Part shown: one piece after another, positions 45,584 to 54,380 of the stretch | Position numbering within the stretch: the stretch's first letter is position 1 | How the letters are laid out: each line of letters begins with the position of its first letter | Source of the DNA: Gemmatimonadota bacterium | GTDB taxonomy: Bacteria > Gemmatimonadota > Gemmatimonadetes > Gemmatimonadales > Gemmatimonadaceae | Direction: 5' to 3' | Assembly (NCBI GenBank): GCA_028287235.1 | Contig: JAQBQB010000018.1 | Span: forward strand, 186,001 to 250,000 | Length of the DNA stretch: 64,000 bases | The notes under the pieces: model-generated | Told to the model about the DNA's origin: nothing | Database searches by the model: none | What the model saw: the letters and a program-made list of their open reading frames with translations, nothing else | Made by a program: the position numbers and the translations under genes

Positions 45584-46738
45584 CTAGGGAAGCATGACCG
45601 AGGAAGGCGGCGAGCCACCGTCGAGCACCCAGCGATAGACTTCGGCCATCTGGCGCGCGACGCTGGGCCAGGCGAACCGCGCCTGAACTTCGGCACGCCC
45701 GCGTTCGCCCATCGCCTGGCGCTGCTCGTCGGACAGCGCCAATGCCTCGCGCAACGCGTCGGCAAGCGCCGCGGGCTCGGGCTCGACGCACCAGCCGCAT
45801 TGCCACTCGCTCAGCGCCGCCCACGGAGTCGCGGTCGTCGTCACGACGGGCACCGCCCGCGCCAGCGACTCGGCGACGGCGATACCAAAGTTCTCACTGT
45901 GCGAGGGAAGCACGAAGAGACTCGCCCTCTGCCACAGCTCCGCGGCGGCGTCAGGGCCTACTTCGCCGACGAAGGAGAACGCGCCGCCAACGCCGGCCGC
46001 GGCCGCTGCGCCGGCGACTCGAGCGGCGTGTCCATCCTCATCAGGACCCGCGACGATGACGCGCCACCCCGACGGCCGAAGCGCCGCCCATGCCGCGACG
46101 AGATCGAGCAGTCCTTTCTTGGGATGGATTCGCGAGAGAAAGAGCACGATCCGTTCGGCGGTGTCGATCTTCGTCTCGCGCGGACGCGTCGCGGGCAGAT
46201 CGACGCCGTTCGGCACCACCGCGATCGGCACACCAAGTCCGAGCGCGCGCAGGCTGGCGGCTTCCAGGTCCGACGTTGCGTGCAGCAGGGAAGCGCCCCG
46301 CAGATCGTTTCGCTGAAATACCGGCCACGCGATCCGCTTTTTCCATGCGCGATGGCGCAGCGACCACGGCTCCAGCATCCCGCGCGGAGACACCACGAGC
46401 GGCAGGGAGAGATCGCGTGCGGCGCGCGCCGACGCGTGGTTCGTCTGAAGCCAGACGCCATTGTCGTGCACCAGCTCTGCCTTGTGTGCTTCGGCCTGTT
46501 CCATCAACGCGGCACGAAACGGGGCCGAGTGCACGGCGCGGAGTGCGCGGCCGCCGAATGCGCCGTACGATACTACTCGCACGGTCGGCGCGGCTGCCGC
46601 GGACGCGGGCGCCCCGCAGGTGACCACGTTCGCGCGGTGTCCCTCGGCGTTCAGTGCGCGACCGAGCGCGGCGACCGAGCGAGACGGTCCGCCGTCGCGT
46701 GAGTCGAGCGAGCCGACGGTCAGCAGGACCGACGTCAT
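45584..46738 (-). CDS. GT4 glycosyltransferase
   Basis: A 384-residue GT-B enzyme. N-terminal half: SLDSRDGGPSRSVAALGRAL, VHDNGVWLQTNH, VVSPRGMLEPWSLRHRAWKK and LHATSDLEAASL; donor half: IVLFLSRIHPKKGLLDLVAA, WRVIVAGPDEDGH, LFVLPSHSENFGIAVAESLA with the E-x7-E pair and VTTTATPWAAL. The 'RGMLEPW' and 'HPKKG' words are typical of GT4 members in exopolysaccharide clusters. Start and upstream stop overlap by 4 bases. Substrate unknown. Confidence 0.88.
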   Translation of the reverse strand: MTSVLLTVGSLDSRDGGPSRSVAALGRALNAEGHRANVVTCGAPASAAAAPTVRVVSYGAFGGRALRAVHSAPFRAALMEQAEAHKAELVHDNGVWLQTNHASARAARDLSLPLVVSPRGMLEPWSLRHRAWKKRIAWPVFQRNDLRGASLLHATSDLEAASLRALGLGVPIAVVPNGVDLPATRPRETKIDTAERIVLFLSRIHPKKGLLDLVAAWAALRPSGWRVIVAGPDEDGHAARVAGAAAAAGVGGAFSFVGEVGPDAAAELWQRASLFVLPSHSENFGIAVAESLARAVPVVTTTATPWAALSEWQCGWCVEPEPAALADALREALALSDEQRQAMGERGRAEVQARFAWPSVARQMAEVYRWVLDGGSPPSSVMLP

Positions 46739-48135
46739 GCGAGCTGTGTCTCGCGCGCGCCAAGTACGGCGCGGTAGGTGGCGAGCATGTCGTCGGTCAC
46801 GTCGGACACCGTGCGTACCGGTGTGATGTTGGCGCGCAGCGCGCGCAACCTGTCCGGCCGTTCCGCGCCCTCCGCGAGAACCGACGCGAGTGCGCTCGCG
46901 TTGCCCGGCTCGACGAGCACGCCGGTTCGCCCGTCGGCGACCAGCTCGGCGATTCCGCCTCGACGACTGCCGATCACGGGTGTGTGCACGGCGAAGGCTT
47001 CGTAGATCACCTGCGGTCCCGACTCCAGCCAGAGCGAGGGAACGACCAACGCATCCCACCGGCTCAACACCGACGGCAGCTCAGCGTCCGTCACCTGGTC
47101 GAGAATCCGGACGCGAGCATCATCGCTGGCGAGTCGCTCGATCGCTTCGACGAGCGGCGCGTCTTCGGACCGTCGCGTCAGACTTGTGAACGTCGCGCTG
47201 CAGAACTCGAAATCGAACGCGAGGTCGGCGGGCAATTGGCGCAGCGCATCCACCAGTACGCTGATGCCCTTCTCGTTGCTGATCCGGCCGAGATAGCCGA
47301 AGCGCGCTCGGCCGAATCGTGGGCCAGTGGTCGCGTCGCCCGCCAAACGATGCCCGTGGCGAGACTTGACGAGCTTGTCGTGCGGTACACCGTTCGCCGC
47401 TGCCACCTCCCCGACCCAATCGCACACCGCCACGACGCGGGCGGCATGTTCGGTGGCGCGGCTCCATGAACGCTTCTGCTCGACGATCGTGAGCGGAATC
47501 GCCGCCGCCGACCGCGCGCGCCGCATGAGCGGAATGGATTCGAACGGCGCCAGTGCCGCGGACACGGCGCGACAAACCGGCACCGGAACGCGCGCGGCGA
47601 TCGCGGCGACACTCGCCGACACGCCTTTCGCCTCGATGCTGCAGCTGGTGCACCGCGCCTGGCGGATCACTCCGTCGCACACCTCCCGGCCGCGGTGAAC
47701 CAGGTCGCCGCGGGCGCAGGTCGTCGTGCTGGAGTGAAAGGTGAGCACGGTCGGGATTCCCTCGACGTCAAGCATCTCGATGACGTGAGATTCCAATCCG
47801 AGCCGCAGGGGGTGAACGTGCACCAGGTCGGGCGCTGCGACGCGGACGACCTCGCGAAATGCAGAGAGCAGGCCGCGCCGAAGGGGCGCATTTGACGAGA
47901 GCCGCTCCATCCGGAAGCTGCGGCGATTGACCTGCACGACATGCACCGGAGTGGACGACGTGTCGCGCCGCCCCACGCCGATGGGGGGCGCGCTCGCGTC
48001 GTCGACCTCCTCGACGTAGGCGATGGCACACTCGTGGCCGCGCCGTTCCAGCTCGCCCACGAGACCGGCGACGTAGACTTCAGTGCCGCCCGTCTGCTGC
48101 GGAGGATAGCCGATCGTCACCATGAGAATTTTCAT
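46735..48135 (-). CDS. GT4 glycosyltransferase
   Basis: A 466-residue GT-B enzyme, longer than usual because of a Cys-rich insert (TTTCARGDLVHRGREVCDG, then RCTSCS) seen in several EPS GT4 proteins, which may bind a metal. N-terminal MKILMVTIGYPPQQTGGTEV with VAGLVGELERRGHE; donor half with FGYLGRISNEKGISVLVDAL, WDALVVPSLWLESGPQVIYE and GRTGVLVEPGNASAL. It overlaps both neighbours by 4 bases. With the following GT2 (48132) it makes the first of two GT4-GT2 modules. Confidence 0.87.
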   Translation of the reverse strand: MKILMVTIGYPPQQTGGTEVYVAGLVGELERRGHECAIAYVEEVDDASAPPIGVGRRDTSSTPVHVVQVNRRSFRMERLSSNAPLRRGLLSAFREVVRVAAPDLVHVHPLRLGLESHVIEMLDVEGIPTVLTFHSSTTTCARGDLVHRGREVCDGVIRQARCTSCSIEAKGVSASVAAIAARVPVPVCRAVSAALAPFESIPLMRRARSAAAIPLTIVEQKRSWSRATEHAARVVAVCDWVGEVAAANGVPHDKLVKSRHGHRLAGDATTGPRFGRARFGYLGRISNEKGISVLVDALRQLPADLAFDFEFCSATFTSLTRRSEDAPLVEAIERLASDDARVRILDQVTDAELPSVLSRWDALVVPSLWLESGPQVIYEAFAVHTPVIGSRRGGIAELVADGRTGVLVEPGNASALASVLAEGAERPDRLRALRANITPVRTVSDVTDDMLATYRAVLGARETQLA

Positions 48136-49061
48136 GGCGTGGTCGGAAAGGTCGCGAGTCGCCGCCCGCGCATGATGGCCGCGGCCGCGACGGCGGCGCC
48201 AAGCACGAACTCGGCGAACGCGCCCGCGAGATACCACGGCCGCACGAGCAGGGGACGGCGCAACACGCTCCGGCGGAACCGGACGCCCAATGTGGGCAGC
48301 CCGCGAATACCGAAGTTCATGAGGTAGAAGTAGAGCCAGGTGAACCAGAGCCGTCGGTCGGCGATGATGTACCGCGCCTCGCGCGTCGGCCGCCGTCCGC
48401 CCGATGGCTCCTTCAAGTGCATGAGCGCAGCCGAGGGATCGTGCACCGCCTTCACGCCGAGCCGCCGTAAACGGCAGGCAAAATCGGTGTCGTCGAGCAG
48501 CGTCCAGCGAAAATTCTCGTCGAAGCCGCCCATTCGGCGCGCAACCGACCGGCGCACCGACCCGTTGCACGACGGAAACTGATGGCTGGCGATTCGCTTC
48601 GTATACGAGTGCGGAACGTGCAGCCATCCGGTGGTCGGGTGGTCGCACTCGGGCGGCAGCACGTCCGTGGGTGAATCGCTCGGTTCGAGATAGTATCCCG
48701 CGACCGCGGCGATCTCGGGGTCGGCATAGTTGGCCCAATGCGCGCCCACCAAATCCGGCTTCATCTCGACGTCGTCGTCCAGAAAGAGCAGCACTTCGCC
48801 GCGCGCTTCGCCGATGGCGTGATTCCGTGCCCGCTGCGCGTTCGGAATCTCCTGGCGCACGAGCCGAATGATTCCCTGCGCCGAGAGCGCGCCGAGCATT
48901 TGCTGCGTCGTCGGGTCCGGTTGGTCGGACTGGTCGACGACGATGATCTCGCGCGGCGCCGGCGATTGCGCCGCGAGGCAATCCAACGTTCGCCTCAGCG
49001 CCGGGCCGCGATTGTACGTCGGTACGATTACCGACACGTCGACGCTGACGTCAGGCGTCAC
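48132..49061 (-). CDS. GT2 glycosyltransferase
   Basis: A 309-residue GT-A enzyme: VSVIVPTYNRGPALRRTLD, EIIVVDQSDQPDPTT, QRARNHAIGEARGEVLLFLDDDVEM (DXD-type metal site), then CNGSVRRSVARRMGGFDENF with LLDDTDFACRLRRLGV. A C-terminal stretch (WFTWLYFYLMNFG, FAEFVLGAAVAAAAIM) is hydrophobic. It begins with GTG 49061 overlapping the upstream stop (GTGA). It closely resembles the GT2 at 51624 in block order, suggesting an old duplication of a GT4-GT2 pair. Confidence 0.87.
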   Translation of the reverse strand: MTPDVSVDVSVIVPTYNRGPALRRTLDCLAAQSPAPREIIVVDQSDQPDPTTQQMLGALSAQGIIRLVRQEIPNAQRARNHAIGEARGEVLLFLDDDVEMKPDLVGAHWANYADPEIAAVAGYYLEPSDSPTDVLPPECDHPTTGWLHVPHSYTKRIASHQFPSCNGSVRRSVARRMGGFDENFRWTLLDDTDFACRLRRLGVKAVHDPSAALMHLKEPSGGRRPTREARYIIADRRLWFTWLYFYLMNFGIRGLPTLGVRFRRSVLRRPLLVRPWYLAGAFAEFVLGAAVAAAAIMRGRRLATFPTTP

Positions 49062-50365
49062 GGCTGGGCTCCACTCGCGCTGTACGACGCAGTCCGACGC
49101 ACGCGCAGCGTCGCATCGACGGCGTCGATCAACACCGCCTGCTCGCGCTCCCAATTCCAACGGCTGCGCGCCGCGTCGAGCGCGGCCGCACGGTCGGCGG
49201 CGAGCGCGTCGGGATCTCGGCGCCACCGCTCGAGCATTTCAGCAAGTCGCGCTGGTTCCCCCGGAGGATAGAGCCGCACGGCGTCCGGCGTGACGTCGGC
49301 GATGGCGCGCTGGCCCGGCACGTCGGTCGCGGCCACGGCGAGACCGGCGAGCATGTAGAGAAACAGCTTGTTGCTCGCCGCGATGCAATTGTTCGCCGTG
49401 TGCCCCTGTTCGAGCGCGAGGCCGACGTCATGCTCCATCGTGCGCGACAGCAGCTCACCGGGTGAGACCTGCGGGTGGAACGTCACGTGCTCGGCGACGC
49501 CGTTCGCCGCGGCGATCGACGAGAGCGTTGCGAGAGTGTCCGATGAAATGGTCCCTCGCACGTGCAGCTGCACAGGTCCGCCGAGCAGACCGATGGCCAC
49601 CATGGCATCGACGAGGCCGCGCTCCACTCCCACGCTTTGTGAACACCAGTAGAGCGACAAGGTGTCGCCGCGCCGATCCCGAACCTCGCGGTCGACCGTC
49701 AGCCGATCCTGCCATGGAAAGACATTGTGGACGACCGTGGGCGCGTTCATCGCGCGCCGTCTTGCGAAGGCGCTCGCGATTCCCGGCGACGACGCCGTGA
49801 TGTGCGCGCAGTCGTTCGCGTACCGCGACTCGATGAAGTCGATGCGCGCGGCGCGGCCACGGCCCCAAGCGGTATCGTCGTGCTCTCCCGTGTGCAGATC
49901 CTCCACGTCATACGCGAACAGCGCATCGTGACGCCGTGCGGCCGCCGCGGCGGCGGCGAGTCCGGCTGGATAGTGGCCGATGTAGAGATCGGCATGCTCG
50001 CTCGATGCGCGACGCGCGAGCTCGGGATACAGTTGGCCGTCGGCACGCTCGGCGACATTGCCGAGCTGCCAGGCCCAGGCGGGCGCGGCGGCGAACGCGC
50101 GCTGTCGCGCCGTCGAGCGCCAATACGTTCTGCGCTCGCCCGAGCGATGGCGTGACCAACCCACAACGTCCCAGCGCCAGCGTCGCTGGTCGGCGACGAG
50201 CTGGTCGTTCGGTCGCACATGCTCCACGTCGCCCTGGCTGGACACGACGCGAACACGATAACCCGCGGCGGCAAGCGCATCGGCTTCCTTGACGACGCGC
50301 GGCATCGACGAGATGTATCCCGGCGCCACGATGCAGATCGTGCGCGCGTTCGCGTGGCTGCTCAC
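49058..50365 (-). CDS. GT4-like glycosyltransferase
   Basis: A 435-residue GT-B protein beginning TICIVAPGYISSMPRVVKEA, a start shared by a group of exopolysaccharide transferases. Blocks include ADLYIGHYPAGLAAAAAAAR, FAYDVEDLHTGEHDDTAWGR, VGVERGLVDAMVAIGLL and the C-terminal GLALEQGHTANNCIAASNKL with FLYMLAGLAVAATDVPGQ. The E-x7-E donor site is not as clear as in neighbours. The start is GTG 50365 overlapping the upstream stop by 4 bases. Substrate unknown. Confidence 0.8.
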   Translation of the reverse strand: MSSHANARTICIVAPGYISSMPRVVKEADALAAAGYRVRVVSSQGDVEHVRPNDQLVADQRRWRWDVVGWSRHRSGERRTYWRSTARQRAFAAAPAWAWQLGNVAERADGQLYPELARRASSEHADLYIGHYPAGLAAAAAAARRHDALFAYDVEDLHTGEHDDTAWGRGRAARIDFIESRYANDCAHITASSPGIASAFARRRAMNAPTVVHNVFPWQDRLTVDREVRDRRGDTLSLYWCSQSVGVERGLVDAMVAIGLLGGPVQLHVRGTISSDTLATLSSIAAANGVAEHVTFHPQVSPGELLSRTMEHDVGLALEQGHTANNCIAASNKLFLYMLAGLAVAATDVPGQRAIADVTPDAVRLYPPGEPARLAEMLERWRRDPDALAADRAAALDAARSRWNWEREQAVLIDAVDATLRVRRTASYSASGAQP

Positions 50366-51627
50366 AGCGCCAGCCCGAGCTGCTCGTTGAGGTTCGCGCG
50401 CAGCCGATCGCGAAAATGTCTCCAGGTCCAATTCGTGGCCGATGCGCGCGCAAGCCGGCGCATGGCCAGCAGCTCGTCGGGATGACTGATGCACCACTCG
50501 AGCCGGCCGGCGAGGGCGTCGGCGTCGGCGGGCGCCACGACGAAACCGTTGCGTCCTTCCTCGATCAGGTCGGCGGCGCCCGCGTTTGTCGTAGTGATGA
50601 CCGGAACACCGTAGGCCAACGCTTCGCTGACCACCATGCCGAACCCGTCGCACAGCGACGGGAAGACGAGCACAGTCGCGCCGGCGTATGCGCGTTCCAG
50701 CTCGGCCGGCCCCACGCGGCCATGAAAGACGACTGACGAATCGGCCGTCGGCAGTCCGCGGCGGGGGAGATAGTTGGTCCCGAACACGTGCAACGTTGCG
50801 CCATGTCCGGGCCGCAGGCGCTTCCATGCATCGAACAGATAGTGCGTTCCCTTGGTCGCCGAGACGGCTCCCACGCAGACGACCGTCACGGAGCGCGGCG
50901 GTACAGTCGGCAGCTCCGATTCGTCGATCGCCGAAGCGCAGCCGAGCGCCGCGACCTTGATGCGTTCGGCGGGGATTCCGGCGGCCACGAGTGTCGAGGC
51001 GGTGAACGTCGAGCTGGCGTGCACGGCGGTGGCCAGCCGCGCTTCGGCATCGCGGCGCGCGTCGCGGATCGGTGAGAGCTCGAGAATGCGCTTGGTGCTC
51101 GGCACGCGGAGCTCGGGAAACCGCTCGTATTCCACGTCGACCCATTTCTCGCGCGCCGAGTGATGCGGGCTGAGAAATCCGACGACGCTCGGAATGCCGG
51201 CTTCGCGCGACGCTGTGATCGAGGCAAGCGCACCGTGCTCCACGCCGAAGAAGACGTCGAAGTTGCCGCTGCGGACGAGGCGCGCGCTGCGCGCGTCGAG
51301 CCGCCGTTCGCTGCGCTCCCAGATCCAGTCTTGCACCAGCGGGCCGAACCCGAGCTGAATGGACGCGAGCCGCGGAAGCTCCCATACCCAATCGGCCACC
51401 ACCATGTTGCCCGGAACGCTGGTCACGCGGCGCCGCGCGAGCTTGCCGGTGAGCCGGGGGCTGAGCGCCGACAACGCGCTGCTCACGAGGTTCGCGCGGC
51501 GGCTGCCCGCTTTGTCGACACCGCCCGTGCGATACTCGCCGAGCGCGCCCGACTCGAAGAACGCCAACGCGATGTTTTGCAGATGGGCGTTATGCGGACT
51601 AGCCGAGAGCAGGACGCGCGTCGTCAT
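50362..51627 (-). CDS. GT4 glycosyltransferase
   Basis: A 421-residue GT-B enzyme. The N-terminal half shows RVLLSASPHNAHLQNIALAF, DVFFGVEHGALASIT and VGFLSPHHSAREKWVD; the donor half VVCVGAVSATKGTHYLFDAW, LHVFGTNYLPRRGLP, VLVFPSLCDGFGMVVSEALA (E-x7-E) and EEGRNGFVVAPADADAL. With the GT2 that follows (51624) it forms a second GT4-GT2 module. Both junctions are 4-base overlaps. Substrate unknown. Confidence 0.87.
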   Translation of the reverse strand: MTTRVLLSASPHNAHLQNIALAFFESGALGEYRTGGVDKAGSRRANLVSSALSALSPRLTGKLARRRVTSVPGNMVVADWVWELPRLASIQLGFGPLVQDWIWERSERRLDARSARLVRSGNFDVFFGVEHGALASITASREAGIPSVVGFLSPHHSAREKWVDVEYERFPELRVPSTKRILELSPIRDARRDAEARLATAVHASSTFTASTLVAAGIPAERIKVAALGCASAIDESELPTVPPRSVTVVCVGAVSATKGTHYLFDAWKRLRPGHGATLHVFGTNYLPRRGLPTADSSVVFHGRVGPAELERAYAGATVLVFPSLCDGFGMVVSEALAYGVPVITTTNAGAADLIEEGRNGFVVAPADADALAGRLEWCISHPDELLAMRRLARASATNWTWRHFRDRLRANLNEQLGLAL

Positions 51628-52562
51628 GAGGCGTCCACGTCGCTCGCGCGGAGGAGCGGAAGCACGCTCGCCTTTCGTCCGAGGACGAGGCCTTTCGCGA
51701 CTCCTCGGGCGAACCACCATGCGCCGGGCACGATCGCGCCCGTCGCCAACCGCCGGCGCGTGAGCACGTCGCGCCGGAAGTGTCGCGCGAGCGTCGGCCA
51801 GAAGTGCCGCGGCATGGGACGCTGGCGCGAATGCTGGTAGACGATGTTGGCAGTCGCATTCATCATTCGGCGGTCCACCGCCGCGGTCGATTTGCACCCG
51901 CCAGACGGTTGCTGCAGATGAACGAGTGCTGCACACGGCTCGTATCTGATGCGCGCTCCCGTCTGAATGAGCCGATGGGAGAACTCCGCGTCTTCGCCGG
52001 TCGCGACGTCGAAAAAGCGCTCGTCGAACCCGCCCACGGCGAGGATCGACTCGCGGCGGAAGGACATGTTGCATCCCACGGCCCAACGCGCGTCGAACGC
52101 AACGTCCAGATCGAAGCGCATCGCTCCGCGGCGCTCGAGCGCGCTCCAGAACTCGGCGGGCACGCGATCCATCGGCACCAGAGCGGCGCCCGGGCTCACC
52201 GCCGGACCCGTCACGCCGCCGATCGTCGGGTCGGCGTATGCCGCCGCGTGCGCGGCGAGAAAGCCGTCGGTCGGTATCACGTCGTCGTCGACGAACACGA
52301 CGACTTCACCCGCGGCCAAGCGTACGCCGTGATTCCGCGCGCGCGGGAGACTGCGGTAATCGACGCGCACCAGGCGGATCCGCGACGCCGCGCTCGCAAG
52401 GTACCGCTCGGTCTCCGCGGAGTGCGACGCCGTCTGATCGATCACGATCACTTCGAAGCGATCGTACGTCTCGCGCGACACGAAGTGCTCGATCGTCGCA
52501 CAGAGGCTCTCCTCGCGGTTGAGGGTGGGGATCACCACCGACAGCTCAATCGACATCGACAC
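51624..52562 (-). CDS. GT2 glycosyltransferase
   Basis: A 312-residue GT-A enzyme: LSVVIPTLNREESLCATIE, EVIVIDQTASHSAETER, RARNHGVRLAAGEVVVFVDDDVIPTD (DXD-type site), then CNMSFRRESILAVGGFDERF and the acidic ATGEDAEFSHRL. The arrangement matches the GT2 at 48132. It overlaps the previous gene (CgeB-like) by 17 bases and the next by 4. ATG 52562 or 52556 (MSMS repeat) are both possible starts. Substrate unknown. Confidence 0.87.
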   Translation of the reverse strand: MSMSIELSVVIPTLNREESLCATIEHFVSRETYDRFEVIVIDQTASHSAETERYLASAASRIRLVRVDYRSLPRARNHGVRLAAGEVVVFVDDDVIPTDGFLAAHAAAYADPTIGGVTGPAVSPGAALVPMDRVPAEFWSALERRGAMRFDLDVAFDARWAVGCNMSFRRESILAVGGFDERFFDVATGEDAEFSHRLIQTGARIRYEPCAALVHLQQPSGGCKSTAAVDRRMMNATANIVYQHSRQRPMPRHFWPTLARHFRRDVLTRRRLATGAIVPGAWWFARGVAKGLVLGRKASVLPLLRASDVDAS

Positions 52563-53685
52563 TGGTGCCGCTTCTGGGAAGCAGTGACGGCGCGCCGGCC
52601 GCGAGGCCCGTCTCCGCGAACAGGCGCGCGAAGCGATGGACGTACGTATGCTCGCCGAGTGTTCGGTCGTAGCCTGCGCGCGCGATGGCGGCGCGTTCGT
52701 CGTCGTGCTGCAGATAATACGTGGCGCGCTCCACGACGTCGTTCAGGGTGGTGAAGCGAACGATCTCTCTGTCCGGAGTGAAGTACGCTTCGAGGTCGTC
52801 CGCGCCGCCCGTCAGCGTGAATCCACCACAGCCCGGCACCTCGAAGTTGCGGCCCTTGATCTGATCGCCGGGGGCGGCCGCGGAAACGACAGGCGACACC
52901 GTCTCGGCGCGCGCCTGCAGGGCGCCGCGCGAGTAGCGCGCGGCGCGTGCGAGCTGTTCGCCGCCGGGGATCGCGCGCACCACGCTCCGCATGCGGTTCA
53001 CCATGGAGCGCCGCGCCGTCGGCGTTGCAGACGCGTTCGACAGATTGAGATTGATTCGCGAGGCGTTGAACACGTCGATCATCTCATCCTGGCCCAAGCG
53101 GCCGAGCGGCCATCCTTCGCCCCAGCATCGAACCTCGAGACCCGCGGTGCGAAGCGCGTCGATGATCGCCGGCCTGTTGCCGTGCGGCTGGCCGACGAAC
53201 GTGACGTCGTAGCGCAGGGCCACGTCACGCCGCTCGTACAGGAAGTGGTTGCACGCCCACTGGCTTTTGAGAACGTTCTCGATACCCGCGGCCCGATATC
53301 GCGGAAGGGCGCTGTTCGCGGTCGTGATCGTCCAGTGAAAGCAGGGCGCCCAATGCCGCGAAAAGCTCTCGAACCGCCAGTGGTCGTCGCAGAACCAGTT
53401 CGCCGTGACGATGCCGGCGTCGGATATGCTGCGCACCACCGCGCGGTCGAGCTCCTCGCCCGTGAGCACGAAGAACGCGAGATCCGGCTTCTCGGCCATC
53501 GCCGCGTCGGCGAGGCGCTGATTCATTGTCGCGCGTCCATGGCGGCGAAGCAGCGTTCCGAAGTCGAAGTAGAGAATGTCGTGTCCGCTGTTCAGCAGCG
53601 AGTGATGGAAATTCCAGTGCTCGAAGCTGAACCCGCGCGCGGGATCGCCGTAGTCGTACTTCTGCGCGACGTAGAGAATTCGCAT
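52546..53685 (-). CDS. CgeB-like glycosyltransferase
   Basis: A 379-residue GT-B protein of the CgeB/DUF3880 type: MRILYVAQKYDYGDPARGFS, LAFFVLTGEELDRA, VTANWFCDDHWRFESFSRHW, RYDVTFVGQPHGNRPA and IDVFNASRINLNLSNASATP, then QIKGRNFEVPGCGGFTLTGG and GADDLEAYFTPDREIVRF in the donor half. Such proteins are known from spore maturation and from various surface-glycan clusters. It lies 8 bases after the methyltransferase gene stop. Sugar unknown. Confidence 0.82.
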   Translation of the reverse strand: MRILYVAQKYDYGDPARGFSFEHWNFHHSLLNSGHDILYFDFGTLLRRHGRATMNQRLADAAMAEKPDLAFFVLTGEELDRAVVRSISDAGIVTANWFCDDHWRFESFSRHWAPCFHWTITTANSALPRYRAAGIENVLKSQWACNHFLYERRDVALRYDVTFVGQPHGNRPAIIDALRTAGLEVRCWGEGWPLGRLGQDEMIDVFNASRINLNLSNASATPTARRSMVNRMRSVVRAIPGGEQLARAARYSRGALQARAETVSPVVSAAAPGDQIKGRNFEVPGCGGFTLTGGADDLEAYFTPDREIVRFTTLNDVVERATYYLQHDDERAAIARAGYDRTLGEHTYVHRFARLFAETGLAAGAPSLLPRSGTSVDVD

Positions 53686-53693
53686 GTGCCGCG

Positions 53694-54380
53694 TCAGACG
53701 CCGATGTAGGTCATGCCGGGCAGTCCGATCGGCTGGCGAATGATCTGCGCGGACGCGGTCGTCGACAACAGCTTCTCCACCGCGAGATGCGGCCCGTGAT
53801 TGTACGGCGATCCCGGCTGCCAGAACGTGTCGTGGACCAGCGCGCACCCGGTCGTGATCAGTTGAACCAGCCGCAGCTCCGTCTCGACCGTGTTCTGCCG
53901 GTGATCGCCATCGATGTAGAGCAACACGGGACCGGCTGGATTGTCGGTGAGGATGCTTCGCGCCACGATGTAGCCGTCGCCGAGGTGCTGGATCACCGGC
54001 AGGCCGCGCACGAACGAGCCGAGCGAGTCGTCCGCATACTCGGGATGATCCGGATTGTGCAGGTCGATCGTGTGGATCGTCGCCTTCACCTCCAGGCGGC
54101 GCGACAGCTCGTACCAGATCCGCGCGGACTTGCCGACGTGCGTTCCGATGTCGACGACGGTCGCCGGCCGATGAAATCCAAAGGCCGCGGTCATGAGCAT
54201 GAGCTCATCGAGCGAGTAGGGAATCGTGCCGACGATCTTCACGAGCTCGAGCACGATTTCCGACGCAGCCCATTTGTCCACCTCGAGCCGTTGCCCCGGC
54301 ACGCCGTGGTGCCGCACCGCGATGTCGGCCGGGACGGAGGGAGTCTGTTTCCTGCGACGCAAACGACTGAAGATGCTCAC
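53694..54380 (-). CDS. class I methyltransferase (CmcI/Methyltransf_24-like)
   Basis: A 228-residue Rossmann-fold protein: ATVVDIGTHVGKSARIWYEL (SAM loop), ATIHTIDLHNPDHPEY, GPVLLYIDGDHRQNTVETEL and GCALVHDTFWQPGSPYN. This is the layout of cephalosporin-hydroxylase/CmcI-like and Methyltransf_24 enzymes, which O-methylate sugars and natural products with SAM; the GDH and DTF positions correspond to metal and catalytic sites. Start GTG 54380 overlaps the GT4 stop (GTGA). A glycan O-methylation role is inferred from location. Confidence 0.78.
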   Translation of the reverse strand: MSIFSRLRRRKQTPSVPADIAVRHHGVPGQRLEVDKWAASEIVLELVKIVGTIPYSLDELMLMTAAFGFHRPATVVDIGTHVGKSARIWYELSRRLEVKATIHTIDLHNPDHPEYADDSLGSFVRGLPVIQHLGDGYIVARSILTDNPAGPVLLYIDGDHRQNTVETELRLVQLITTGCALVHDTFWQPGSPYNHGPHLAVEKLLSTTASAQIIRQPIGLPGMTYIGV

